Shown: positions 33,590 through 54,188 of the stretch, piece by piece
Layout: each line of letters begins with the position of its first letter
Position numbering within the stretch: position 1 is the stretch's first letter
Origin: Rebecca billardiae RCC1528
Lineage: Eukaryota; Haptophyta
Direction of reading: 5' to 3'
NCBI GenBank assembly: GCA_965240325.2
Contig: OZ251236.1
Span: 372,001-436,000, forward strand
DNA: 64,000 nt
Notes under the pieces: generated by a model
Database searches by the model: none
Told to the model about the DNA's origin: nothing
Seen by the model: only the letters and a program-made list of their open reading frames with translations
Program-made: the position numbers and the translations under genes

Positions 33590-33984
33590 TGTTGTATTAA
33601 TTCCGAATTTCCTCCGTGCACGATTTCTTTTCTTCTCCAGGCGCTTGGATCCAACCGCCAGGAGAGGTCGAGTCCCAGGTACTACTCGCTGTCGTACCTG
33701 CCCTCCCTGAACCGGCACGAGCGCGCTCGGCCCCTAATCCTATTGCTTTCGCCGCTGTCCGCAGGCGAACGCAAGCCGCCGGGTACGTATGTCCGTTTTC
33801 CCCCGGCGCTATTGGTCTAACGACCTATCATCAGTTTACTGGTGCCGTTTGCCTCTTGCACCTGTGTGGGACGACTCCCGCACCGCCCGCTCGTCCGCAC
33901 GGACGACGCTGCTGACGACGTCCGCAGGGACACTGTGATAAGCCCCTGCGTGACCGGGGAACTGGTAAGGCGGAATAAACATCA
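33590..33984 (+). repeat. 3' LTR of copia element 2
   Basis: 395 bp, same length and apparently the same sequence as the 5' LTR. The CTCGC following at 33985 is the target duplication. Confidence 0.95.
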
Positions 33985-34216
33985 CTCGCTTCCACACCCT
34001 GTGAAGTGTGAATGAGTCTCGCGGTCGCGCAGGCAGGGCGACGGTCGGACTAATATAGCTTCAGTCATCTCAGAACCGACTCTTCAACTGGCGAACTGCC
34101 ACTACGGCGGAGAGCCGCGATTGCACGGCCACCGCGGGCCCCCAACTGCGTTGATTCTATGCAGAAAAGGACCGCGGAACGCGGTCATCTCATCTATCCG
34201 GATCTACTACACCTGG

Positions 34217-34359
<143 letters not shown>

Positions 34360-34368
34360 GCCTGTCGT

Positions 34369-34507
34369 CTGTGTGTGTGTGTCGGTAGTGTGTGCAGTGT
34401 GCATGTGTGTGACTGTGTGTGTCGGTGTGTGAGTGTTATGTGTGTGTGTGAGTGTGTGTGTGTCGTGTGTGTGTGTGTGTGTGTGTGTGAGTGTGTGTGT
34501 GTGTGTC
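34369..34507. repeat. GT-rich simple repeat
   Basis: Imperfect (GT)n with GTGA and GTC interruptions, directly after the TATC run. Confidence 0.9.
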
Positions 34508-34600
34508 CTCCTGCACTCGGAACGGAGCGAAGCTGTCTCCAAGCGTAGCATATATCACGCCTATATCGATATACTGCTGCTACAGTGTACCTAGCAGTAG

Positions 34601-36184
34601 CTAGATGCTGATCTCAGCAACGCGCGCATTGACAGCACACGACACCGCTGGCGCTGCCATCCCATAGACTGGCACTGTGTACTTGCTGGGCCAGACACAG
34701 GGTAGATGCGTGCGGTGCGGAGGACGATTACGATGATTGAAGGCTGTGTTAATTGCCAGCTGGCCCTTGCTGCCGTCCTGCTGCTTCTGCTGGCACTCGT
34801 GAGCTGAGCGTGTTGCAAAATGGTACAATTGGAGCGCAGAGTAGTTGGCAAGAGCATCCTCACTGGGCAGCCAGGTCACGCCTGTAGGCACACATGATGA
34901 AGCAACTGCTGCTATTCCGGTACCAAGTAGACCAGGGCAGGGTGGCTGGTCAAACCCAGGCATTGCCCACTGGCAGCCGTCCACTGCATGTAGGCTGGAA
35001 AGGGGGGCTGGGTACGACGAAGGGCAGATGGTGGAGCCAGAATGCTGCTGTGCAGCTGCAGCAGCACTTGGGACTGATGCAGGCCCCTCGTTAGAAGTCG
35101 TAGTAGTATTCGGAGAAGGAGAGGGGTGGCTGATTTTGGAAACTGCTGCTGAGTCGTTCACCATCGTCTTCGCGGTCATCGCACAAGCCAGCGCAACTTC
35201 GTGAACCCTCATGTACACCCCATGCCCAACTCGCAGCAATGGCTTTCCACGGCACCAAGGGGCTGGCACCCGCCTCTTGGCAGGAGGTCCTCGCAGCTGG
35301 GCACCATGCGGGCTCCCATTCAGCAGCGCTGCATCGTACACTTGCGGTTCGAAGAAGTGCTGTCCGAGCTCGCTGGTGGGCTGTGACTTCACCTTGGGAG
35401 TACTGCCGTCCTGGCGGAGCACGTTCACCATGGTCAAGCGCGGCAGGATGATGCCCAGCACGTGCTGTGGTATTGCCTTCAGCGCAGTACGCACATCTGG
35501 TGCGGCCCACGGCGCTCCGGGCGGAGGCCGAGACACGAGCGGGGCGCCGATGTGCAGGTACTCGTCGCCGTCAAAGCTCGCCAGCCATTCCACATCCTTA
35601 ATGCGCTCAGTCTCCCGCATGCAATGCTGCAATAGCCGAGTCTGGAAGACATCCACGCCGAGGCTGGACCAACGGATGACGCGCACGTGGGGCCATGCAC
35701 CCAGCTCGCGAATCCAGCGGCTCTCGCCTCTCCGGCGCTGCTGCATTCGCGCTTGGTATCGCTCATCACTCCGTGTGGCGTTACTTTCGAGGCGCGAAGG
35801 ATCACGATCGTCGACGTACACCCACACCGAGGTCACGCCCACCAGCTCGTGATAGGCGAGGTGGTGGTGAAGCGTGTGCTCCTCGTACTCGAAGAGCGCA
35901 GGGACGCACACGCGCAGTGACGGCATCGCTGTGGACCCGACGTCGTCCCTGTGAGTGTGACTGTGAGACGACGACGGGGCAGATGCGCCTGGTGCACGAG
36001 CAGGTGCCTTGTGGTGGCCAGCAGAGACCGCAGACAGCACGCCGGCCAGTGCCTCCTGCCACCGGCTCTTCCCCTTGCTGATGGCGCCCATCACATTCGC
36101 CACGCGTGCCGGCTGCCCAGCCGACGCGCCAAGTGATGCGACGACGGCGGCGGCGGTGATGATGATGAAGTGCAGCATCGCCAT
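34601..36184 (-). CDS. Glycosyltransferase family 92-like protein
   Basis: 527 codons, start CAT at 36182-36184, stop at 34601-34603, no intron needed. Residues 1-23 form a hydrophobic signal or type II anchor, so the catalytic part probably faces the Golgi or ER lumen. From about residue 90 the order matches the GT92/DUF23 fold: RVCVPALFEYEE, HHHLAYHELVGVTSVWVYVDD, then VIRWSS, and the metal-binding acidic motif ASFDGDEYLHI where family members have DxDEF. A later GHGVYMRVHEVALA resembles the family's conserved His region. Family members add galactose or related sugars to glycans; the acceptor here is unknown. Codon composition is less GC-biased than in the genes after 40 kb, as expected in this island. 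The segment after about residue 330 is Ser/Thr-rich and less certain. It lies between a microsatellite and an unassigned stretch, with no obvious partner gene. Confidence 0.75.
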   Translation of the reverse strand: MAMLHFIIITAAAVVASLGASAGQPARVANVMGAISKGKSRWQEALAGVLSAVSAGHHKAPARAPGASAPSSSHSHTHRDDVGSTAMPSLRVCVPALFEYEEHTLHHHLAYHELVGVTSVWVYVDDRDPSRLESNATRSDERYQARMQQRRRGESRWIRELGAWPHVRVIRWSSLGVDVFQTRLLQHCMRETERIKDVEWLASFDGDEYLHIGAPLVSRPPPGAPWAAPDVRTALKAIPQHVLGIILPRLTMVNVLRQDGSTPKVKSQPTSELGQHFFEPQVYDAALLNGSPHGAQLRGPPAKRRVPAPWCRGKPLLRVGHGVYMRVHEVALACAMTAKTMVNDSAAVSKISHPSPSPNTTTTSNEGPASVPSAAAAAQQHSGSTICPSSYPAPLSSLHAVDGCQWAMPGFDQPPCPGLLGTGIAAVASSCVPTGVTWLPSEDALANYSALQLYHFATRSAHECQQKQQDGSKGQLAINTAFNHRNRPPHRTHLPCVWPSKYTVPVYGMAAPAVSCAVNARVAEISI

Positions 36185-36505
36185 GAAGTGCTCGCCAATC
36201 TAACTCTTCGGGGGAGTGGTGCCTCCTCGTCCGGCCTCCACTGCTCACCACTGCAGACACCGCTTACCTGGCATATTTTATTGGGGCGGGTACCTCCATA
36301 ACATAAAGTATATATATATGGGGATCCACAGCTGTATTATCATCATACATAATAAACTTTAGTTCTCCATCCGATGGGCGAGTAGATACTTATACTAGCT
36401 TGCCCAAGTACGGGTACTTTACCAGGCCGAAGGGCTTTCGACCAAGTACTTGTACTACCGTATATTTACCTTAGCTCCACGATAGTAATGTAAGTAGTAG
36501 TACTG
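36185..36505. other. 5' region of the GT92-like gene
   Basis: Non-coding, AT-rich in parts (TATATATATG near 36309-36318, AATAAACTTTAG near 36351). It probably holds the promoter of the minus-strand glycosyltransferase gene, but no element can be assigned with confidence. Confidence 0.4.
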
Positions 36506-37509
36506 GTATCCCCTTACCGCAGGTTGCTTCTATACGACGCAAAGATGGGTTCGCCCCCGCGGGTGCGTGCTCGGCGGGCAGGTGGACGCCGCGAGAGGGC
36601 GCGCGATGGCTGAGAGGCATCTTCGTGAGCATGTTAGTGGGCCACCCGAGCCTCATCGCCGCCGCCCTCCCCCTTCTCCGGTGCCACGGCGTCCAAACGG
36701 AGTGCCAAACGAGTGTTCGAGCACGCCCAGAAGCAAAGTTTTGAGGGGTGCTCAGTTCGCCTCTGAGGTGCTCGTATCGCTGCGGTATGGTGCCGCACGC
36801 GGTACCGCATCAGGCGGGGTGAAGGACGTCACCCGCCGATCGGCTCTCGGGCTGCCAGTCAGTGCCTGTGGTGCTCGGACGCTGCTCTCCGAGCTCGAGA
36901 TCCATCATGCGGCTTCCTGTGTGACGTCGGCAATGAGGAGGGTGTACTTGCGCAGCGGGGCGCGCGCGTCGCGCATGTGATCGACACCGAAACAGACGTT
37001 GAAACATGACCGCCCATCCCGCCGAGCTCCTGGCTGACTTGCACTCGGCAATCACGCCGCGCGCGCGGCCTGCGGCTGCTGCGTGCGGCAAGCCGCCAAG
37101 CGTGTCACGCGCGACTGGCAGGTGAGTGAGTTCAGCGCGACGAGTCAGGTGAACGCGCGCAGACCAGCACGTGCAGTACGTACACCGCCTACAGCCATCT
37201 CGACCGATCGCCTACCTGCCTGAAGCAGCTGCAAGGCGTGCAGCCGGGTGTCGCGGGCACACGGCCAGCCTGGCGGGCACGACACGCCCGTACGGCAGCT
37301 CGGCGCGCTGCCGCGCGATGCCATCGTGGAGGCATTGTAGCTGGAGGGACCAGTCTGGCGGCTGTCTGAGGGTAGCTAGACCATGCCTGCACAGTGTCAT
37401 GCGGCGTTCAGCGCCCAAAGGCGCCCTGACTGGCCGCAGGGCGCCCTCAGCGGACGCCGTCAACTTTGCTTCCATACGAAGCAAAGTGAACTGCGGTAAG
37501 GGGATACTG
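36506..37509. repeat. Candidate 1-kb element with short inverted ends
   Basis: GTATCCCCTTACCGCAG at the left (36506-36522) is the exact reverse complement of 37493-37509. Both ends continue inward into related hairpin-prone sequence: TTGCTTCTATACGACGCAA on the left, CTTTGCTTCCATACGAAGCAAAG on the right. No convincing target duplication and no transposase are seen. Open frames inside (for example 36567-36980) have no recognisable domain. It may be a small non-autonomous DNA element. Confidence 0.4.
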
Positions 37510-37689
37510 CGCAGGCTGCAGCAGACCTGCAGGTCTGCCTGGCGGTGGGGAGGCACTACTGGCGCATCAGGTCTAGCCAGTACGCACTCGTAGCTGGCGG
37601 TGGGGATCCGTACGTGGTGCAGGTCCACCCCGAAGCAGCAGGCCAGCCGTGAGACGGGCAGTGAGCGGGCACGCTCCGGCGCCGGCTAC

Positions 37690-38115
37690 GAGCGCGCGGC
37701 ACGCTGTGGCGGCGGCAGCGGCGAGCCGGCTGCCCGCCGCCGCGCCACACAGCGCGCCACCCGCAGTCGCACTATACCCAGCCGCCGGCCCCGGCGCTGG
37801 CGCGCACGGAATTCGGCGGCGCTGTGCGGCTCGTCGCCGCGGCGCTGGGCGAGGGCGCAGCAGCGCACGAGGGACGAGGCCGCGTCGGACAGCTGGATCG
37901 ATCGAGGAGCAGCGGCTGCTTACCTGCTACTGCAGCAGGAGCGCTCGCCGCTCGCGCGCAGAGGGGGCGGCCAACGGGTGGTCCGGGGCGGCAGCGGCAG
38001 GCGCGAGCGAGCGAGGGTCGCATCCCGGCGCCGCGCCGCGCGGCGCCGCCCGACGGCGCCGCCACTTTGCCGGACGGTGCCGCCGGCGGTGCGAGCCGGA
38101 CGCCGCGTACAGTAG
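37690..38115 (+). pseudogene. Broken duplicate of the 3' end of the giant gene
   Basis: The sequence matches about 10355-10690, the last 110 or so codons of the giant gene. Shared stretches include GGCGGCGCTGTG(C)(A/G)GCTCGTCG, GCGCTGGGCGAGGGCGCAGC and GAGCAGCGGCTGCT followed by CTGCAGCAGGAGCGCTCGC. The copy carries frame-breaking changes: a 4-bp duplication of ATCG after GCTGGATCG (about 37895), extra bases before the CTGCAGCAG run (about 37921-37930) and others. The frame that encodes AALGEGAAAHEG therefore does not stay with the parental protein. Upstream exons and domains are absent. It is probably a segmental copy left by local rearrangement. Confidence 0.8.
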
Positions 38116-38500
38116 CTCACTGCCTGACGCGATTCCGCGACTCTGAGTGTGACATGCGGCAGCGGAGCCACTGTCACAGACGGGTGGGCTGCCCCCTGCC
38201 CCCCTTCCCCGCTGCTCAAATCGCGGGCGCCCTCTCGACCTCGGGGCTCGGGCAGCAGAGCAGCTCAACCGCCACGCCGCTGCCAGTAGCGCCCGCTGTC
38301 GTTCGTTGCTCAAATCCCAACATATATATATATAGCTATAACTACCTGATCGTTCCATGATCATCGTGCTGGTCGTCTACTCCACAACGGGGCGCCGCGC
38401 GCGCGCCGCGACCATCCAGCTCCAGAGTGACCAGAGTCCAGTCGTACCCGACGCCTTGTACGAGCCGGGCGGCATGGCGGAGTGGCTAGACATATATATA

Positions 38501-38531
<31 letters not shown>

Positions 38532-38929
38532 CAACACATATATATAATTGATATATGATATTGCCGAAGATTGCGGTGCGTCTCCCACTTCCGAACTTGT
38601 CGGACGCGCGCCCGGCGTGCCGCTGCTCGCGCGCGGCAGGCTCCGCCGCCAGCCCGCCGTGGGGCCGCTAGTAAGCTGCGGAAGAGTATCACCCTCAGTG
38701 CGCGCGGCGGACTCATGCCCATGGGTCGCGGTAGTGTTAAGCCCTTCCCGCTTCTGGGGTTCAGCACTCCGCATCGCCCCCCGCCCTCGGCCGCGCCCGT
38801 CGGCGGAAATATATGACCAACATGCGGCACCAGACTCCTGGAAGCCCCGTATACCGGCCCATATTGCCGTTTACGTGGACAGTGTTGTCGCGCAGAATCG
38901 CGCTGGCAATATATTGCAACAAACATCAC
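38116..38929. other. Intergenic stretch with TA-rich runs, no gene seen
   Basis: Contains TATATATATA runs at about 38321-38332 and 38489-38555, separated by GC-rich unique sequence. No coding region can be supported. Confidence 0.6.
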
Positions 38930-40067
38930 CAAGGGCGGTAAGGGCTGTCAACTCCCAGTGGCGCCGAGTGGCGGAGGTTCCGTGCCCCTCAACTCGTGCG
39001 GCCTCGCGGCGCAGCGGCTAAGTCTCCTGGGGCACCGCCCTGGAGGGCGCGTGGGGTGCGCACGCCGCGTGCTCCTGCGGCCGCGGCGGTGGCCGCGGAC
39101 ACGGCGCGCGTGGTTGGTCGCATGCTAGACAGTATGTAGTACCCTCCCACGCCGCGCGCCGTCAGCCCGCCGCCGCCCTCGCCATGCCTCAGGCCAGCCG
39201 CGCACGCACGCCGCACCAATGGCCATCCGTGGCCACGCGCCAGCCGCCGGCGCGCGCGCGGTGCGCAGTGCGGTCGGCGCGGGTCGGGCGCGCGCCCGGG
39301 GCGAAGCCGAAGCTCGCGTATGGTGGGCGCGCGTCATGCCGCCTCGCGCCGCCGCGCTGACGTCCGCATGGGTCGGCGCGCACGCGTTTTAATGCTGTCG
39401 AGTGTGCATTGCCATGTTTGAAAATGCTCACGTTGAGACGATCATGTGAAGGCAGCGACGCGTGGCAGACACGCGCAGATCACTGATATGTGCTCGACTA
39501 GCCTCATGTTGTGGCAAGCGAGTCCCCGAGTGCTCGCGTTCGTCGCACTGATGCGCTCACAACCACTTAGCCAAGCTCATTTCTGATGGCCGAGGAATGC
39601 TCGACAAGCACCCTTCAGCAGCCGCGAGCAACGTGTTCAAGCTCGTGTGCGGCGGCGCGAGGCGGCATGACGCGCGCCCACCATACGCGAGCTTCGCCCC
39701 GGGCGCGCGCCGGACCCGCGCCCACCGCACCGCGCACCGCGCGCGCGCCGGCGGCTGGCGCGTGGCCACGGCTGGCCATTGGTGCGGCGTGCGTGCGCGG
39801 CTGGCCTGAGGCATGGCGAGGGCGGCGGCGGGCACGGCGCGCGGCGTGGGAGGGTACTACATACTGTCTAGCATGCGACCAACCACGCGCGCCGTGCCCG
39901 CGGCCACCGCCGCGGCCGCAGGAGCACGCGGCGTGCGCACCCCACGCGCCCTCCAGGGCGGCGCCCCAGGAGACTTAGCCGCTGCGCCGCGAGGCCGCAC
40001 GAGTTGAGGGGCCCCCAACCTCCGCCACTCGGCGCCACTGGGAGTTGACAGCCCTTACCGCCCTTGC
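38930..40067. mobile_element. Inverted-repeat element with about 430-bp arms
   Basis: The left arm (38930 to about 39360) and right arm (about 39648-40066) are inverted copies. CAAGGGCGGTAAGGGCTGTC at the left end equals the complement of the right end, and similarity continues to GCGGCGCGAGGCGGCATGAC near the inner edges. The roughly 285-bp centre is unique. CATCAC flanks both sides (38924-38929 and 40068-40073) as a possible 6-bp target duplication. The arms differ by scattered substitutions and small indels, so they are not a perfect palindrome. No coding capacity is seen. It sits about 170 bp upstream of the glucan synthase fusion gene, where it could affect its promoter (inference). Confidence 0.7.
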
Positions 40068-40237
40068 CATCACATATCTTGCCAGGGCCAACGCGCGGGT
40101 GACGCCATCGTGGAGCGGCGGTGGCATTTCGCGGGGCGGTGCATTCTCGCCTGACGAATTTGGCGGCCGAGCGCTTCAGCTCAGCTGCGCGCCTCGCGGC
40201 CGGTCGGCAGCGGGCTGCGAGCGCCGAGCCGCCGAGC

Positions 40238-50637
<10,400 letters not shown>

Positions 50638-51404
50638 GAGACGTCCAGCGGGAGAACGCGCGGGACGGTCCGGTTGGTCCGGACGCCATTATGTTCTCGG
50701 AGAATGTTGCTCAGAATACTGAGATCCCGCGCTTAAAAGATGTACAGTGTGGTGGTCACTACAGACCTACTGGCCGACAGGAGCTTCGTGCCCCTATTAA
50801 AAGCTTGTTCCTGGGTAAAATTGGTTACTGCTTGAAAGTGGTAAGTTACCGTCACCTTTGCATCCAATATAATCGCGCCCTTATCGCAACGCCAAGAAGT
50901 TCGTTATGAGATTCATGGAATGTATCTATCTCCCTCGCCGATCTGGCCTTTTTAACGTCGCCGTGCCCGGTGTGCATTTGTCATTTGGCCCCGATTCGGC
51001 CCAAACAGCGCGCTGGGTAATTTGATGTATTTGATGAGGTGATGATGCCAATTAGGTTGGCGGGAGCGGCTTTACCCACCTCAGTCGCGAGAATGATCGC
51101 CGCGAAAGTCACAACTGGCGGCTGACTCGTTGAGGGGGTAAATACCCGCTACGGGTAACTGCGGAGTGCCAATCTGTGTGCGAGCATTCATCTCCCCGCA
51201 TGGAGATGTGGCAGGGAGGTGGTATCTTCCGGGTAATCACGGTTCAGCAGACGAAAAGCGCGCACGGCTTGATGAGCTAGCTTACCCGCCTCAAGTTGGA
51301 CTTGGTAGCCCCGCCAACCAACACGAACGAACGCACCGCCGAGCCCGGTGCTTGGCCACCCACACAGGCACACGCAGCTCACACCCAGCGAGAGGACGGC
51401 CGCG
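50638..51404. other. Intergenic stretch between the glucan synthase and MYB genes
   Basis: Lower GC than the flanking genes. It holds the 3' flank of the fusion gene and presumably the MYB promoter. I see no coding region or recognisable site beyond a repeated CGGGTAA(T/C) motif near 51152 and 51229. Confidence 0.5.
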
Positions 51405-52355
51405 ATGCGGCGCACATGGACGATGGAGGAGGACGCGCGGCTGCGCGAGATCGTCGGCATCTGCGGCCCGCGCAACTGGGCGATGGTCGCCTCGATGATG
51501 GGCACGCGCAAGGACTGGCAGTGCCGCGAGCGCTGGCAGAACAAGCTCTCGCAGCACGTGAGCAGCAGCCCGTGGACGCCGCAGGAGGACGCCGTGCTGC
51601 TTGACGCCGTGCAGCGCGTCGGACAGGTGCGTCGCGCGCCATCTGCCCGCGCGCTCACCACCCCTGCGCCCCTCGCACACCCTGGCCGCGCGCGCGCGCG
51701 CGCTCGGCGCTCACGGCTGCCGCATCCCTCGCGCGCGCGCTGCCGCCGGCCGCGTGAGCAGTCGTGGGCGCTGATGAAGCCGCTCCTGCCCGGCCGCTCT
51801 GGGCACTCGATCAAGAATCGGTATCACTCGCTCAGCCGCCGCCGGCGGAACCGCCGAGCCATCGGCGGCGGCGACTCTTCTGACACGGAGCAGCCAAAGG
51901 CGGACGCGACGCCGCTGCAAACGCCGCTGCCCGTGCAGGCAGCAGTCCCGGCGACGGGCGCGCTGGGCGCCACGGGCGGCGTGCTCATGCAGCCAAACTA
52001 CGTGCAGGCCGTGCCGGTCGGCGCCAACCGCTCCGCCGCCGCCGCGCCCGTCGTCGTCAACGGCGGGGCCGGCGGCATTCCGGCGCTGCCGATGCCGGTC
52101 GGCAGCGCAGCGCAGGCGACGCCACAGATCATCCCCGCGCGCCAGGTGGTGCCGATGAGCACCGCGCCGGTCGCAGCGGCGCCCGTCTCGGGGACGCACA
52201 ACGCGAAAGCGCCGCTCGTCATGGCCACGCCGATGCCGGCCATGGCCGTGCCCACCCAGGCAGTCCAGACGGCGCCACAAACCGCGCAGGCCATGCCCTG
52301 GATTCAGCCAGCACACGCGGCCACCGCCGCGCCCTACTACGCCGTGTCGGCGTAG
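51405..52355 (+). CDS. Two-repeat MYB-type DNA-binding protein
   Basis: Start ATG 51405, since the MYB repeat begins at once with RRTWTMEEDARL; an in-frame ATG at 51348 would add 19 residues. Intron 51627-51761 (GT-AG, 135 bp, a multiple of three, so the genomic frame reads through it) splits the second repeat. Spliced length is 271 residues. Repeat 1 has W residues in RTWTMEED, NWAMVASMM and CRERWQNKL. Repeat 2 has SPWTPQEDAVLL and, after splicing, VGQSWALMKPLLPGRSGHSIKNRYHSL, the typical recognition-helix pattern. The C-terminal 170 residues are Ala/Pro/Val-rich and resemble an activation region. It probably acts as a nuclear transcription factor; targets are unknown. The 3' end faces that of RAD52. 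Confidence 0.88.
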   Translation: MRRTWTMEEDARLREIVGICGPRNWAMVASMMGTRKDWQCRERWQNKLSQHVSSSPWTPQEDAVLLDAVQRVGQVRRAPSARALTTPAPLAHPGRARARARRSRLPHPSRARCRRPREQSWALMKPLLPGRSGHSIKNRYHSLSRRRRNRRAIGGGDSSDTEQPKADATPLQTPLPVQAAVPATGALGATGGVLMQPNYVQAVPVGANRSAAAAPVVVNGGAGGIPALPMPVGSAAQATPQIIPARQVVPMSTAPVAAAPVSGTHNAKAPLVMATPMPAMAVPTQAVQTAPQTAQAMPWIQPAHAATAAPYYAVSA

Positions 52356-52817
52356 GCGCCGCCCACGCGTGCCGCAGCGTCACGGCTGCGACCGCTCCCA
52401 GCAGCCGCAGCGGGCCCCGTGCACTCACCGTGATCTCGGCCGGCCAGCTGCCCTGCGCTCCCCCTCTGTCTCTGACCAGTCCTGATTCCGTACTCCGAGT
52501 CTGCCTGACACTTGTCGCACTAAAGAGTTCACTCACGCGCCGGGCGGCACTGGCGCGCGTGTCACTGTCCGTTCTGAGATCGGAGGATTCATCGGCTGAT
52601 TCTCGTCCTCGATTCGAATTGTTTCAAATGCAGCGCTCGAGCGGGTATTTTCTTTGGAACGGCCGAAACGCGGGCGGCGAAACGATTTTTCATTTTTTGG
52701 CCATCGACGATTTGAAATCACAGAGAGCCGTCGATCCGGGTGGGCGCCTTGGCCAACGGCCCGGACGCTCGCCGCTGCTTACAACGCAAACGTGCAGCCT
52801 GCCGCGCGCAATCTGAA
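52356..52817. other. Spacer between convergent MYB and RAD52 genes
   Basis: 3' flanks of two convergent genes. The part around 52560-52720 is AT-richer. No gene is seen. Confidence 0.6.
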
Positions 52818-54188
52818 TCAGCGGCCGCTGCCGTACGGGGCGTGATGGTTGGCGTTGGCGCCGACGGACATGTCGCCACCGCCGCCCCTCGGCGGCATGG
52901 CGCCAGGCTGCTGACCCATCTGCAGGTGCGCAGCATGCTGCACGGGAGGCGAGCCACTGCCTCCGGGGCCGAGCGGCACGCCGCTCACAGAGGGCACCGA
53001 GGAGACGCAGGAGTGACACGGGTTGGCGCCCGGCAGCCACATCTGCGGTGAGCCGTTGGCGTTGCCGCCCCCACTGGGATCGCGCTGCAAGGGCGTCGGC
53101 GCGGCAGTCTGGAGCGGGGCCCGCGCTTCGGGCGGCGGCATGTCGGCGTACCCATCCTGCTGCAGAGACTGCGCATACGCCTGCTGGCAGCAGGCGGCGG
53201 CGGCGCGCGCCGTCGCGCCGTGGCCGGTGCACGCGCCGTTGGCGGCTCCGCCCGCGCAGCCCGGCGCTGGTCCGCTGCTCGGTGGCGGCTGCGCGTGCGG
53301 CGGCGGCATGCGCGTGCCGCCGCACGCGTGCGCGGGGTGGCCGAAGCCAGGCGCCGCGCCGTGTGCTGCCTGCAGCCACGCGCCGTCAAAGTAGCCGTTG
53401 GCCGGCACGCCGGGCGGCGGCTGGCGATGTGCGCTCGCGCTCGCCGCGGCGGTGGCGGGCGGTTGGGGCGGCGCATGCGCGTGCGCGGCCGACATGGCGC
53501 ACGCGTGCTGCGCCGGCGCGGAGACTGGCGGCCTGTCCAGGCCGTTCGATGGCCCCAGCACGCCTGGCGGCGCGTGCAACCCGGTCGGCGTGGCGGCGGG
53601 CGCGGCGCCGCGCGGCGGCGCCCGCTGTGCGCTCTGCTCGCAGCCCAGGCGCTGCCGCTTGGCCGCGGCGTTCTTGCTCGCGTCCTTGACGTCCTTGACG
53701 TGCTGCGTGTCGTAGATGGACAGGCCGAGCGCGTGGCCGAACGAGCGGAGCGCGCGCTTCAGCCCGTCGCTCACCGCCTCCTTCTTTGCGTTCTCGATCG
53801 CCTTGCCGCGGTCCGGCTGCTTGTCGGACGAGCCGAAGCCGACGTCCTCGTGCGTGGCGCCGCTGCGCAGCGTGACGCGGATGATCGCCGAGAAGCCGAC
53901 CGAGATCTTATTCCCCGGGTGCGTCTCGAGGTACTCCTGCGTCAGGTCCTCGACGCTGCTGCTCCAGCCGTCGAAGCCGAAGATCCGGTTCGCCGCCTCG
54001 ATGCAACGCCACGACTCCATGTACGAGAAGCTCTTGCCGCCCTGGCCCGGGCGCGTCGAGATCATCTCGGCGGGAAGCTTCGTCTCGAGCTCGCCCGCCA
54101 TGCGCGCGCGCTCGTCCGCGCCGAACTCGCCCCATCCGCTGTTCGTCCGACGGGCCGCCGCCGCGTGCGCGCCAGGCACGGTCGACAT
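52818..54188 (-). CDS. RAD52: RAD52-like recombination mediator
   Basis: Single exon, stop TCA at 52818-52820. The frame is open to 54290, but the Met at 54186-54188 (MSTVPGAH) is the likelier start, giving 456 residues. The RAD52 N-terminal domain spans about residues 20-175: GELETKLPAEMISTRPGQGG, SYMESWRCIEAANRIFGFDG and WSSSVEDLTQEYLE, then IIRVTLRSGATHEDVGFG and KAIENAKKEAVSDGLKRALRS with FGHALGLSIYD. These are the ring-forming, single-strand DNA binding and annealing elements of the family. The C-terminal 270 residues are Pro/Ala/Gln-rich and not conserved, so RPA- or RAD51-binding motifs cannot be identified. It acts in nuclear homologous recombination and strand annealing. It shares a 218-bp divergent spacer with the VAP-like gene. 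Confidence 0.93.
   Translation of the reverse strand: MSTVPGAHAAAARRTNSGWGEFGADERARMAGELETKLPAEMISTRPGQGGKSFSYMESWRCIEAANRIFGFDGWSSSVEDLTQEYLETHPGNKISVGFSAIIRVTLRSGATHEDVGFGSSDKQPDRGKAIENAKKEAVSDGLKRALRSFGHALGLSIYDTQHVKDVKDASKNAAAKRQRLGCEQSAQRAPPRGAAPAATPTGLHAPPGVLGPSNGLDRPPVSAPAQHACAMSAAHAHAPPQPPATAAASASAHRQPPPGVPANGYFDGAWLQAAHGAAPGFGHPAHACGGTRMPPPHAQPPPSSGPAPGCAGGAANGACTGHGATARAAAACCQQAYAQSLQQDGYADMPPPEARAPLQTAAPTPLQRDPSGGGNANGSPQMWLPGANPCHSCVSSVPSVSGVPLGPGGSGSPPVQHAAHLQMGQQPGAMPPRGGGGDMSVGANANHHAPYGSGR

Larger units (their letters stand above)
30561..33984 (+). mobile_element. Short Ty1/copia derivative lacking gag and integrase core
   Basis: 395-bp LTRs beginning TGTTGTATTAATTCC and ending AATAAACATCA, flanked by the 5-bp duplication CTCGC (30556-30560 and 33985-33989). 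The LTRs look identical by eye, which implies a recent insertion. Only 2.6 kb lie between the LTRs: one open frame with reverse transcriptase and RNase H but no Gag, protease or integrase catalytic core. The polypurine tract is the same as in the larger element at 20-27 kb. It must have depended on another element's integrase and Gag to insert. Confidence 0.93.

Noticed and set aside
37649-38146. A small independent gene at 37649-38146
   Set aside because: Its sequence is explained as a frame-shifted copy of the giant gene's 3' end.
51348-51404. Upstream ATG extending the MYB protein by 19 residues
   Set aside because: The added residues look like untranslated sequence and the MYB repeat begins directly after the ATG at 51405. 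Kept only as an alternative start.
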